Below are positions 27,403-35,380 of a DNA stretch of 64,000 nucleotides, in pieces. The translations under genes and the position numbers were made by a program. The stretch is taken from the IMG/VR virus record IMGVR_UViG_3300013212_000061, positions 16,025-80,024 of that record; one strand, written 5' to 3'. The notes beneath the pieces are model-generated. The model did not search any database, had not been told where the DNA came from, and was given only the letters and a program-made list of their open reading frames with translations. The stretch comes from a virus. Every line of letters begins with the position of its first letter. The stretch's first letter is position 1.

Positions 27403-28905
27403 ATGGCAAATTTAATTAATGAAGCAGAAATCAGAGCAACGTGGGCTCCGATTATCGAATCTGCGACAGGTATCAACGATGCAAGCAAATTAGCTTGGAT
27501 GTCAGAATACTGTCACAACCACAAATTATACGAAGATGCTTCTCAAATGAGCTTAGGTACTGCTGGTAACATCTTTGGTATGGGTGCTACAACTTTACCT
27601 GGTAATACATTCTCAAATGGTATGTCTACTACTAAAGGTTCTGGTGATAAAGCTCCTTCTTTACTTCCTTTAGCAATGCAAGTTGCTGCTCAAACTATCG
27701 GTCTTGACTTAGTACCAGTAGTTCCTATGGCTGGTCCAATGGGATTATTGTCTTACTTAGACTTCGTTTACGAAGGTGGTAAATTAGGTGGAACTGTTGC
27801 TCCAACTTACATTAAAGCTAACCCAGTTGCTGGTGTTATTGATATCGCTGCTGCTACTTCTGGTACTCCAGCTGTTGCAATCTCAGCTGCATATACTTTC
27901 ATTGGAAAATCTCGTATCGATGGTTATTCAATCTTCAAAGTAGTTGGTGCACCTGTTGCTGCTAACGTTGCTGCGGATTTATTAATCGCAGTAAATGCTG
28001 TATTATCTCCTGATACTACTGCTACAATCTTAGATGTACAATTAGTAAAAGCTTTAGAGGATCACGTTAAAGGATTCGCTGCTTCTACTGCTACTGGTAC
28101 TCCATTCTCAAGAGAAGCTGGAGAACAAACTCCAGATAAAATCATGGGATTATCTTTATTCTCTAAAAGCGTTACAGCTGAAACTTTCCAAGTTGCTGCT
28201 GCCGTTACAAGAGAACAAGTTCAAGATTTAAAACAATTCGGAGTTGATGCTGTTGCTCAAGTTGAAGCTGTTTTAACTAATGAATTAACTCAAGGTATTA
28301 ACCAATACATCTTAGGAAGAATCAGAACATTAGGTGCTCTTAACGTTACTAGAGCGTTCAGTTCTAATGCATTTGACTTAAGCTTACCTACTGCTGCATC
28401 TTTATCAGGTGGAGAAACTTTACCTTCTGTTCACAGAAGAATTCTTTCTCAAATCTTAGCTTCTGCTAACTTGATCGCTAACAGAGGTAGAAGAGGTGCT
28501 GGTAACTTCGCAGTATGTGGACCACAAACTGCTACAGTTTTACAATCAATTGCTGGTTTCGTTGCAAACCCAATGGCAAATACTTTCGCACAAGCTGCTG
28601 GAGCTATCTACCCATTAGGATCTGTTGCTGGAATTAACATTTATACTGACCCTACAATGGACTGGTTTGATTATTCAATCGCAGTTGGTAGAAAAGGAGA
28701 CGGAAACGGACCTGGTATCGTATTCATGCCTTACTTAATGGCTGAATCAGTTCAAGCAATTGCTGAAGGAACTATGGCTCCTAAAGTAGCTGTTAAATCT
28801 AGATTCGCTCTAGTTGATGCAGGATTCCACCCTGAAACTCAATACGTTGAGTTTAACGTAACTGTTGCAGGTAGTGCTACAGCTAACTTATTAACATTAG
28901 CTTAA
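27403..28905 (+). CDS. 23: Major capsid protein (gp23)
   Basis: 500 aa with HK97-type fold, T4 gp23 family (521 aa). The start EAEIRATWAPIIE parallels T4 AELLNKWKPLLE, followed by the region with KLYE at residues 43-46, a candidate gp21 site for removing the prohead delta domain; LINE at residues 4-7 also fits the cleavage pattern. Later features include VAAAVTREQVQDLKQFGVDA, the RRILSQILASANLIANRGRRGAGNF core and AGINIYTDP. Codon choice is markedly more uniform than in neighbours, as expected for the most expressed gene. Own late promoter and strong terminator. Confidence 0.95.
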   Translation: MANLINEAEIRATWAPIIESATGINDASKLAWMSEYCHNHKLYEDASQMSLGTAGNIFGMGATTLPGNTFSNGMSTTKGSGDKAPSLLPLAMQVAAQTIGLDLVPVVPMAGPMGLLSYLDFVYEGGKLGGTVAPTYIKANPVAGVIDIAAATSGTPAVAISAAYTFIGKSRIDGYSIFKVVGAPVAANVAADLLIAVNAVLSPDTTATILDVQLVKALEDHVKGFAASTATGTPFSREAGEQTPDKIMGLSLFSKSVTAETFQVAAAVTREQVQDLKQFGVDAVAQVEAVLTNELTQGINQYILGRIRTLGALNVTRAFSSNAFDLSLPTAASLSGGETLPSVHRRILSQILASANLIANRGRRGAGNFAVCGPQTATVLQSIAGFVANPMANTFAQAAGAIYPLGSVAGINIYTDPTMDWFDYSIAVGRKGDGNGPGIVFMPYLMAESVQAIAEGTMAPKVAVKSRFALVDAGFHPETQYVEFNVTVAGSATANLLTLA

Positions 28906-28942
28906 TATTTTAAATTAGAACTAACATTCTAATTATATTTAA

Positions 28943-28972
28943 AGGGAACTGAGAAATCAGTTCCCTTTTTTT
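28943..28972 (+). terminator. Strong terminator after major capsid gene
   Basis: AAGGGAACTGA-GAAA-TCAGTTCCCTT perfect 11-bp stem with a tetraloop and T7 tail. Confidence 0.95.
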
Positions 28973-28974
28973 GT

Positions 28975-28984
28975 GATATATAAT
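28975..28984 (+). promoter_or_regulatory. T4-like late promoter (GATATATAAT)
   Basis: Starts immediately after the capsid terminator, 22 bases before the next ATG. Confidence 0.8.
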
Positions 28985-29006
28985 CTATAACAAAATAAAT
29001 TAAAAT

Positions 29007-30116
29007 ATGGACGCATTTGAAAATTGGTATACTAATATACTTGAAGAGGTTGCAACAGCACCTGCTAAAACACTAGCAGGAGATGTCGATACTATTATAA
29101 ATTCTTTAGATACTCTTGTTAAAGAATTGACTGAAGAACTTGATTCTCCAGAATTTAATGAATTAAATGAAGCTGGTGAAGAAGGTCCAAGTAAAGTTTG
29201 GCAATGGATTTGGTGGATGCCAAAAGCCAGAAAGGCACAGCAAAAGGTTAATAAAATAAAATTGAATGTTGCTGATATGGAATCCGCGGCTGAAGATGCT
29301 AAAGATGCAGAACAAAAGGCAAAAATTAATGCAAAAGCAACAATGACAAAGGATCAGGCAAATGAACTTCAAAGATTAGTTGATGACAAATACAGTGCAA
29401 AAGGAGAACTTGTTGCAAAGGCACTTCATACTGAAAAAATCCTAGGGCAAATTGCATCAATTAAAAGAGTTTCAGGATTAGAAGACGATCCGGAAAAAAA
29501 GGCTAGTTATAAAGAAAAAATGGCCGAACTTCAGCAAAAATGGAAAGAGGATCAGATTGCAATTAAAGAACTTGAACCTTCCGAGGAGGATAAAGCTGCT
29601 GAAATTGAAAAAAAGAAAGAAGAGCAAAGACTAGCAAAAGAAAAACAAGATAAATTAGATGCTGATGCCGAATCGGCTAAAAAAGAAAAAGAGGAAGAGC
29701 CTAAAGAAGAACCAAAGGAAGAGCCAGAATCTACTGAAAAAGACCCAAAGGTAAAAGCGTTAGAGGATGAAATTACTAAATTAGAACAACAATTAGCAGA
29801 TTCTGAAAAATCTCCAGATAAGAATAAAGAAGGAATTGAAACACTTAAAGGTGCAATTGTAGGTAAAAAGAATGCATTACAAAAATTAAAAGATAAAACA
29901 GAACCAAAAGAATCTTTAGTTAATAGAGCCACTGCCTCCGGTTTAGATGAATTAGCATCTGAAATCGCTTCTAAACTTGATTGGCAATTAGATGAAGGAA
30001 CTGTCTTATATCAAAAATATGACAATATCATTAAAAAGACTGAATACTCAAAATCTTTAAATGAGTCAAAGTACCAAAATCTAAGTGTTAAAGATAGATT
30101 CTCTAGATTACTATAA
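29007..30116 (+). CDS. Acidic coiled-coil virion or prohead protein
   Basis: 369 aa, late promoter. Residues about 50-57 read FNELNEAGEE; L-N-E followed by A is a good prohead-protease site. Then come WQWIWW and long charged helices (residues 75-290), including a K/E repeat KEEPKEEPKEEPESTEKD. Composition resembles T4 head core proteins, though no counterpart is recognised. Its 3' end overlaps the convergent gene on the other strand by six bases. Confidence 0.6.
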   Translation: MDAFENWYTNILEEVATAPAKTLAGDVDTIINSLDTLVKELTEELDSPEFNELNEAGEEGPSKVWQWIWWMPKARKAQQKVNKIKLNVADMESAAEDAKDAEQKAKINAKATMTKDQANELQRLVDDKYSAKGELVAKALHTEKILGQIASIKRVSGLEDDPEKKASYKEKMAELQQKWKEDQIAIKELEPSEEDKAAEIEKKKEEQRLAKEKQDKLDADAESAKKEKEEEPKEEPKEEPESTEKDPKVKALEDEITKLEQQLADSEKSPDKNKEGIETLKGAIVGKKNALQKLKDKTEPKESLVNRATASGLDELASEIASKLDWQLDEGTVLYQKYDNIIKKTEYSKSLNESKYQNLSVKDRFSRLL

Positions 30117-30611
30117 TTTAGAATTCTTTCTAGCAATATTTAAAAACTCCTTTTGTTGATTCAATAGGAGTTTTTTTACGTGTTGTTGGAAGGCAACCGA
30201 AGATTTTAGGATTCTACCATCCACCATCTTACCACCAAGAGTATCGTGATAGTCAGGATGGACAAAGTTTTCCGCTCCAAAGTTATTTATATTAGACCTG
30301 ATAGGTTCTCCAGAAAGGGCACAAGTCCAATCAATTGTATCGTAACTATCCGAAAGCTCTTCGCTCTTCATTAGTTCCCCAGTAGACCAATCATAATAAT
30401 ACCTGTCCCGTTTTGAATCGTTTTTATGCTTACACATTTCAAAGATAATATGTAGGAACTTGTCAGATTGGGCCCTTTCTTTTATTAGTGGATTCTCTAG
30501 TAGTAATCGACGCTGTTGCCGTGAGAGTCCTTCATAACATACACCATATCTATTCCTTGGATAGGGTCCTCCAGTTCGACGAATCTTTGGGTATTTGTTA
30601 TTAAAAGCCAT
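30111..30611 (-). CDS. Hypothetical protein, leftward gene
   Basis: 166 aa, one of only two leftward genes. Begins MAFNNKYPKIRRTGGPYPRN; basic and aromatic-rich with few cysteines (VCYEG, EMCKHK, WTCALSG). The CALSGEPI segment looks like half of a zinc-binding site, but pairing is unclear. Convergent with the preceding gene, whose terminator lies inside this coding region. Unknown role, perhaps regulatory or morphogenetic. Confidence 0.6.
   Translation of the reverse strand: MAFNNKYPKIRRTGGPYPRNRYGVCYEGLSRQQRRLLLENPLIKERAQSDKFLHIIFEMCKHKNDSKRDRYYYDWSTGELMKSEELSDSYDTIDWTCALSGEPIRSNINNFGAENFVHPDYHDTLGGKMVDGRILKSSVAFQQHVKKLLLNQQKEFLNIARKNSKL
30144..30178 (+). terminator. Terminator for the 29007-30116 gene, inside the convergent CDS
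   Basis: AAACTCC...GGAGTTT stem followed by a T run. It functions for rightward transcription but lies in the 3' coding part of the leftward gene. Confidence 0.7.
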
Positions 30612-30675
30612 AAGATATTTATCTGAAACTTATTGGTTCTGTCTTATATAATACCTATAAACTTAAACCTAAAAA

Positions 30676-31626
30676 ATGATTCAAGCACTTTTTACAGAAA
30701 AATATAGACCAAAAAATCTAGAAGATTTAATCCTTCCAGAACGTGTAATGTCAAAATTTGAAAATGGATTAACACAGAACATGCTATTAGCAGGTAGTCC
30801 TGGAACTGGTAAAACTTCAACTGCAAAAGCTATTGTTAACCAATTTGGATTACCATACCTTTATATTAATGCATCTACTGATACTTCAGTTGATGTAATT
30901 AGAACCCGGATCACTGATTTCTGTTCAACGATGTCAATCCTAGATGACCAAGGAAAATTTAAGGTTGTAATATTAGATGAGGTTGATGGTGTATCTGACC
31001 AATTCTTTAAAGCGCTTCGTGCAACCATGGAGCAGTTTGCAAGTAACTCCCGTTTTATTGCAACTTGCAATTATGTTAATAAAATCCCAGATCCAATTCT
31101 TTCCAGGTTTGAAGTTATTAATTTTGACTTTGATAAATCCGAAGAGAATGAATTGACCAAGAAATATATTAGAAGGGTTTATGATATTTGTGGAAAGGAA
31201 GGAATGACAATTGAAAAACCTGCATTGGTAGAATTTGTTAAAAGAAACTTTCCGGACCTAAGAAGTACTCTTAATAAATTACAAGGTTATAAAACGCAAG
31301 GTACTCAAAACATTACAGTTGATGATGTTAAAAAGTTTAATTCAGTCTATAAAGACATGTTTGACCTTATTTTTAATCAAATGGACCCTGTAGTTAACTA
31401 TAAGTATATTGTAGGAGAATATTCAAATAGGGTAGATGATGTGTTGCAAACGCTTGGTCAAGAATTTATTGAGTACATACAAACAGAAAAACCTCAAAAT
31501 GCTCGACACATTCCACAAATTGCAATTTGCGTTGCAGAACATCAAGCACAGAGAACATTAGTAATCGATCCGGTTATTACATTGCTTTCATGTGTTTATA
31601 AAATTCAAACAATAGTTAACGGTTAA
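30676..31626 (+). CDS. 44: Clamp loader large subunit (gp44)
   Basis: AAA+ ATPase that opens the gp45 clamp. 316 aa, T4 gp44 is 319. Opening LFTEKYRPKNLEDLILP is typical of RFC-like loaders; Walker A GSPGTGKTST lies near residues 40-49, Walker B VVILDEVDGVSDQ, and sensor/SRC-like motif LSRFEVINFDF. Followed one base later by a glycosyltransferase gene. Confidence 0.95.
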   Translation: MIQALFTEKYRPKNLEDLILPERVMSKFENGLTQNMLLAGSPGTGKTSTAKAIVNQFGLPYLYINASTDTSVDVIRTRITDFCSTMSILDDQGKFKVVILDEVDGVSDQFFKALRATMEQFASNSRFIATCNYVNKIPDPILSRFEVINFDFDKSEENELTKKYIRRVYDICGKEGMTIEKPALVEFVKRNFPDLRSTLNKLQGYKTQGTQNITVDDVKKFNSVYKDMFDLIFNQMDPVVNYKYIVGEYSNRVDDVLQTLGQEFIEYIQTEKPQNARHIPQIAICVAEHQAQRTLVIDPVITLLSCVYKIQTIVNG

Positions 31627-31627
31627 G

Positions 31628-32416
31628 ATGGAAAAAGTAGCAATAATTTGCCCAATCAAAGATGAAAATACATTTATTCATAAATTCTTTGAGTATTACA
31701 AGCAACATTTAGATAGTAAGGATATTTATATTCTAGATTTTGGTTCGTCTGAAGAGTATATAAAAGATGTAATTAGTCCCAATGCAAATGTAATCCATAC
31801 CAATGCTGATATTCTAGATGCACCTGGAGTTTTTAATGAAATAAAAAGGCAAATGGTATTGTTAAAATCTAATGGATATGATTTTGTGATTCCATTAGAT
31901 GTTGATGAGATATTATGCTATCATGAAGAGGGAGGACTAAAAGGATTCTTACAAGGTTTAACAAAATCTGACAATATAGCTACATGTAGAGGTTATGAAG
32001 TAATCCACATTCCAACCCTACAAGAAGACCTAAAAAAGGATGAACCATGGGCACCTCAAATTAAATACTGGTACCCTGACCAACAGTGGTATGGAAAAAC
32101 TTTAATTTCAAGAGATCAATTAGATTGGGGAATAGGTTTCCATAAGTATAAAATAAATAATGTTTGGCAACCTGATACAATGGTTGATAATAGATTATTT
32201 TTAATTCACATGCATAAAAGTGATTTTAAAACAACAATTGAACGTCACCAAAAATGGTCTTCAATGACTTGGTCCGATGAAACTATCGAAAATGGTTACA
32301 ACTACCATTATAGAATGACCGAAAAGCAAAAAATAATAGATTGGTATTTTGAACCAATCTTAAACAATCCAATATACGAAATTCCAGAGATAATAAAAAA
32401 TAACATAAAAATATAA
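31628..32416 (+). CDS. Family 2-like glycosyltransferase
   Basis: 262 aa. Starts with a GT-A fold strand (KVAIICPIKDENTFIHKFFEYY), followed by IYILDFGSSEE and the metal/nucleotide-sugar motif VIPLDVDEIL, then a C-terminal region rich in His/Trp (FHKYKINNVWQP, LIHMHKSDF) typical of single-domain GT2/GT92-like enzymes. It could glycosylate phage DNA, virion protein or host surface; T4 modifies its DNA with unrelated glucosyltransferases. Acceptor not deducible. Confidence 0.75.
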   Translation: MEKVAIICPIKDENTFIHKFFEYYKQHLDSKDIYILDFGSSEEYIKDVISPNANVIHTNADILDAPGVFNEIKRQMVLLKSNGYDFVIPLDVDEILCYHEEGGLKGFLQGLTKSDNIATCRGYEVIHIPTLQEDLKKDEPWAPQIKYWYPDQQWYGKTLISRDQLDWGIGFHKYKINNVWQPDTMVDNRLFLIHMHKSDFKTTIERHQKWSSMTWSDETIENGYNYHYRMTEKQKIIDWYFEPILNNPIYEIPEIIKNNIKI

Positions 32417-32448
32417 CACAAAATATTTTACCGTGTCAGATTTTTTTA

Positions 32449-32458
32449 TTATATTTAC
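32449..32458 (+). promoter_or_regulatory. Early promoter (TTATATTTAC) before rnh
   Basis: TATATTTAC follows a T7 tract and the fragment TTTTACCGTGTCAG, which is half of the terminator hairpin seen complete at other copies of this block. RNase H starts 20 bases downstream. Confidence 0.75.
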
Positions 32459-32477
32459 ATAAATAAATTATAGAACT

Positions 32478-33710
32478 ATGAAACTAGGAAAACACACACT
32501 TATTATCGACGGAAATTACTTCGTGCATAGCAGACTTTTTGTACTTCCACGCCCTAAAAAAGAACAATTATTAGGAGACAGAGATGGACAAGAACAATTC
32601 ATGCGAAAACTATGTATTGACTTTGCATCAGAGGTCCGAAAAATGACTCCATTTGTCGACCAAATTGTGGTTGCAGTCGATTCAAAATCATGGCGTAAAG
32701 ACCTGTTTCCAACAGCAGAATATAAAGGTACCCGAGTTGCTGATAGTTCAGTTAACTGGGAAAATGTATTTAATGTTTACACAGAATTCCAAGACATTCT
32801 TGCAAAGCAAGGTGTTATTATACATAAAGTTCCTGGTGCAGAAGCTGATGATATTCTATTCGGTTGGTCGACCCAATTAAACAATGAAGGTAAAAACTGT
32901 ATCGTTTGGACTGGTGACCGTGACCTTATTCAATTAGTTAATTATAATGAAGCTACAGATGCATATACCCTATGGTATTACAATTCTAAACGTAGATTGT
33001 TAGCATTTGAAGGTTTCGAAAACCTTATTAATAAACCTAATGAGGTAGAAATTTCAAATGATGACCTATTATTTAACATGGGTTCTGCTGATGTACTTAA
33101 TAACCAACTTAAAGGTGATTTTATTAGTTGGATAGCTAAAAATGGTGTTGAGATTGAAGAGATTAATTGTGATGATTTTATCTTCTCTAAAATCTTACAG
33201 GGAGATAAAAGTGATAACATCCAATCTGTAGTTTCATGGACTAAAAGAACTAGTACTGGTTCTATCCGAAACTATTCAATCACTGAAAAGCAGGCAATTC
33301 AAATCCTAGAAAAATATCGTGAAATTGAAGGTAACTTCCACATTGACCATTTTTTCTCTGAGGAACAGGTTAAAACAATAGTTGATATGATTCATGATGT
33401 TGTTGGTAAATCTACAATTGATGAAATACGTCTACGATTTAACCAAAATCTTGACTTAATGCTCCTGCATTATAACACAATACCTGGTGGAATTCAAAAA
33501 GCAATATATAATGAAATTGAGAAAGATTTTACAGTTGAAACTCGATTGGCCGGACTAACTCAGATGGAAAAGATATTGGAAGGATCTCAGTGGAATTCTA
33601 AAGGTTCAGCCGGAAGTGGAGCTCCAAAAAGTTTTGACCCATTTGCAACGTTGCAATTAGACAAAGTCTCTCAACTACCTGAAACTAAAAAAATAAATAC
33701 ACTATTTTAA
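32478..33710 (+). CDS. rnh: RNase H / 5'-3' exonuclease (T4 Rnh family)
   Basis: FEN-1/PIN-like nuclease removing RNA primers and flaps. Catalytic acidic residues are visible in order: IIDGNYFV, VVAVDSKSWRK, AEADDILFG, WTGDRDLIQL and the GDKSDNI helix-hairpin-helix region. 410 aa, longer than T4 Rnh (305), with a Ser/Gly linker and a C-terminal tail KKINTLF that looks like a clamp-binding peptide. It has its own early promoter. Confidence 0.92.
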   Translation: MKLGKHTLIIDGNYFVHSRLFVLPRPKKEQLLGDRDGQEQFMRKLCIDFASEVRKMTPFVDQIVVAVDSKSWRKDLFPTAEYKGTRVADSSVNWENVFNVYTEFQDILAKQGVIIHKVPGAEADDILFGWSTQLNNEGKNCIVWTGDRDLIQLVNYNEATDAYTLWYYNSKRRLLAFEGFENLINKPNEVEISNDDLLFNMGSADVLNNQLKGDFISWIAKNGVEIEEINCDDFIFSKILQGDKSDNIQSVVSWTKRTSTGSIRNYSITEKQAIQILEKYREIEGNFHIDHFFSEEQVKTIVDMIHDVVGKSTIDEIRLRFNQNLDLMLLHYNTIPGGIQKAIYNEIEKDFTVETRLAGLTQMEKILEGSQWNSKGSAGSGAPKSFDPFATLQLDKVSQLPETKKINTLF

Positions 33711-33711
33711 A

Positions 33712-33882
33712 ATGACTAGCGAGGATATTTTAACAGAAATCTTAATTGAAGCTCATAAAGACGGTGACTTTGACAAAGTTATTGCAGAGGTAAACAAATT
33801 AAAAAAAACCGATATAAAAAGTACACAACTTGAACTTTTTGAAAAAGCAATAAAAAATGTTAGACGAAACAAAACTGTTTGA
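33712..33882 (+). CDS. 56-aa hypothetical protein after rnh
   Basis: Starts one base after rnh stops and overlaps the next gene by 26 bases. Acidic helical N-terminus (MTSEDILTEILIEAHKDGDF), Lys-rich C-terminus. No family recognised; the tight packing supports it being translated. Confidence 0.6.
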   Translation: MTSEDILTEILIEAHKDGDFDKVIAEVNKLKKTDIKSTQLELFEKAIKNVRRNKTV

Positions 33883-34285
33883 TTTTATAAAAATCTTATT
33901 TACCAAGCCTGCTGAATACAAAAAAATAAGTAACCATAATAAGAAGCGACATCATTTCATGATTAATCGCTTCTTTTCGATTCAATACCCTACAAATGCC
34001 CAATTATTTAATAAAAATGGGATTAATCCACTTGCAGTAATTGATAGTTGGTCTCTTGTTGCAGCCAGATTTAAGAGTGTGCCCGCTTGGATTTATACCA
34101 AGACCAAAAAGTCCGAAAAAGAAGTGACTTCAAAAAGCAAATATATACCATCAGAAGAGGCCATCTCATTCTTTATGCAAAGAAATGAAATTGGCAAAAG
34201 AGAATTTAAAGAACTTGAAAAATTTGCTAAAGAAGAACTTTATATCTCTTTACAGAGGATAGAGAATTCGATGCAGGTATATTAA
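33857..34285 (+). CDS. Possible clamp loader small subunit (gp62-like)
   Basis: 142 aa. The sequence KRHHFMINRFFSIQYPTNAQ is reminiscent of the F-M-I/V-N-R-F-L-S-M core found in gp62 of T4-like cyanophages, and the C-terminal helices (EEAISFFMQRNEIGKREFKE) fit. gp62 partners gp44, encoded 2.2 kb upstream. T4's own gp62 is not visibly similar. Moderate to low confidence. Confidence 0.5.
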   Translation: MLDETKLFDFIKILFTKPAEYKKISNHNKKRHHFMINRFFSIQYPTNAQLFNKNGINPLAVIDSWSLVAARFKSVPAWIYTKTKKSEKEVTSKSKYIPSEEAISFFMQRNEIGKREFKELEKFAKEELYISLQRIENSMQVY

Positions 34286-34294
34286 TATCCGACT

Positions 34295-34939
34295 ATGCAA
34301 CAATTTGAATTTAGTTCGATGCCAACGGCGATCGACGTTACACTATACAAATATAATTACATTGATAATAAATTATGGGCACAAATCCAAAACGATACTG
34401 ATTTTATCGAACTTGGGAATGACTCTATAATGATATCGTCAACTCAATTAAAATTTGTACTAGATAAATATTATCAAAGTTCTATCAATAAAATTAAATC
34501 AGTTGGTTCTGATTTTATCCATAAGGAAATCAATACAGTGTTTTTTCTTTTTCAAATTCTACTAGAAATGGAGAATTTGCAATATATTAAATTAACGCTT
34601 AACAAGGATAAAAAGTACTCTAGAATAATTGAAACTGATGGTGTAAAAATGATTCAATTCAGTTTTAAGTTACTAACAGCGACTCTAAGACTTTATGATT
34701 TATATGAAGATGATGAACTTCCACTGGTTAATAAAATTCTAGAAGAACTTGAAGTATTTGAAGAGGGAATTCCATATGTCAGACTTAATGCAAAAGAACT
34801 TTATGATAGTATACTTTTCTATCTTGAAGAAAAAGACCCAGAAGATCTGGAGGCTGGAATAGTTACTGACATTTTAGATATACTTGAGTCTAAAATTGAG
34901 AAAGAGGACCCATTAATCCTATTAATTACTGACTACTAA
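34295..34939 (+). CDS. Hypothetical protein
   Basis: 214 aa, acidic, mostly helical with a beta-like middle (YIKLTLNKDKKYSRIIETD). No motif recognised. Lies between the gp62-like gene and a late promoter, so it may end the replication group. Confidence 0.6.
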   Translation: MQQFEFSSMPTAIDVTLYKYNYIDNKLWAQIQNDTDFIELGNDSIMISSTQLKFVLDKYYQSSINKIKSVGSDFIHKEINTVFFLFQILLEMENLQYIKLTLNKDKKYSRIIETDGVKMIQFSFKLLTATLRLYDLYEDDELPLVNKILEELEVFEEGIPYVRLNAKELYDSILFYLEEKDPEDLEAGIVTDILDILESKIEKEDPLILLITDY

Positions 34940-34947
34940 TATTTCGT

Positions 34948-34959
34948 GAATATATAAAA
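34948..34959 (+). promoter_or_regulatory. Late-type promoter (GAATATATAAAA)
   Basis: AT-box 15 bases before the ATG at 34974; marks the start of the neck-terminase-tail run. Confidence 0.5.
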
Positions 34960-34973
34960 GAAAAACATTTGAT

Positions 34974-35378
34974 ATGAATTTCTTTAGTAATTTTGGTAAA
35001 AGAGAAGCATTAATCTATATTATAGTCGCTCTTTGGGTAGGGATGGGACTTTTTGGAGCCTTTAAAGAGGCAAGCTTTACAGACCTTTCGATATATTTTG
35101 GATCCCTAACCGCATACGCTGCAACTTATATATGGGCTGAATCTAAAAAACCAAGTTCAAAATCATCAATTCTTAAAAAGGGACCAAATTCCAGAAAAGA
35201 GGTAATGATCTATGTTATTGTTATTCTTTGGGCTATCGCAGGATGCGGAGCCATTTACTTTAAAGCAAACTTAGGAGAACTTGCACTTTATTTTGTATCA
35301 TTAACTGGATTTGTAGCATCTTGGCTAGCTGGAGAGGTTTATGCTCCACAAGACACGATAAATAAAAATAAAGACTAA
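34974..35378 (+). CDS. Four-helix membrane protein with internal duplication
   Basis: 134 aa made of two copies of one two-helix unit: residues about 9-55 (REALIYIIVALWVG...) and 70-116 (REVMIYVIVILWAIAG...). In each, a hydrophobic helix is followed by F/Y-K-A-x-x-x-x-L-x-[IL]-Y-F and a second helix ending in A-G/A-E. Linked by a Lys/Ser-rich loop. Could be a holin-like or head-associated membrane protein. Function unknown. Confidence 0.7.
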   Translation: MNFFSNFGKREALIYIIVALWVGMGLFGAFKEASFTDLSIYFGSLTAYAATYIWAESKKPSSKSSILKKGPNSRKEVMIYVIVILWAIAGCGAIYFKANLGELALYFVSLTGFVASWLAGEVYAPQDTINKNKD

Positions 35379-35380
35379 TA

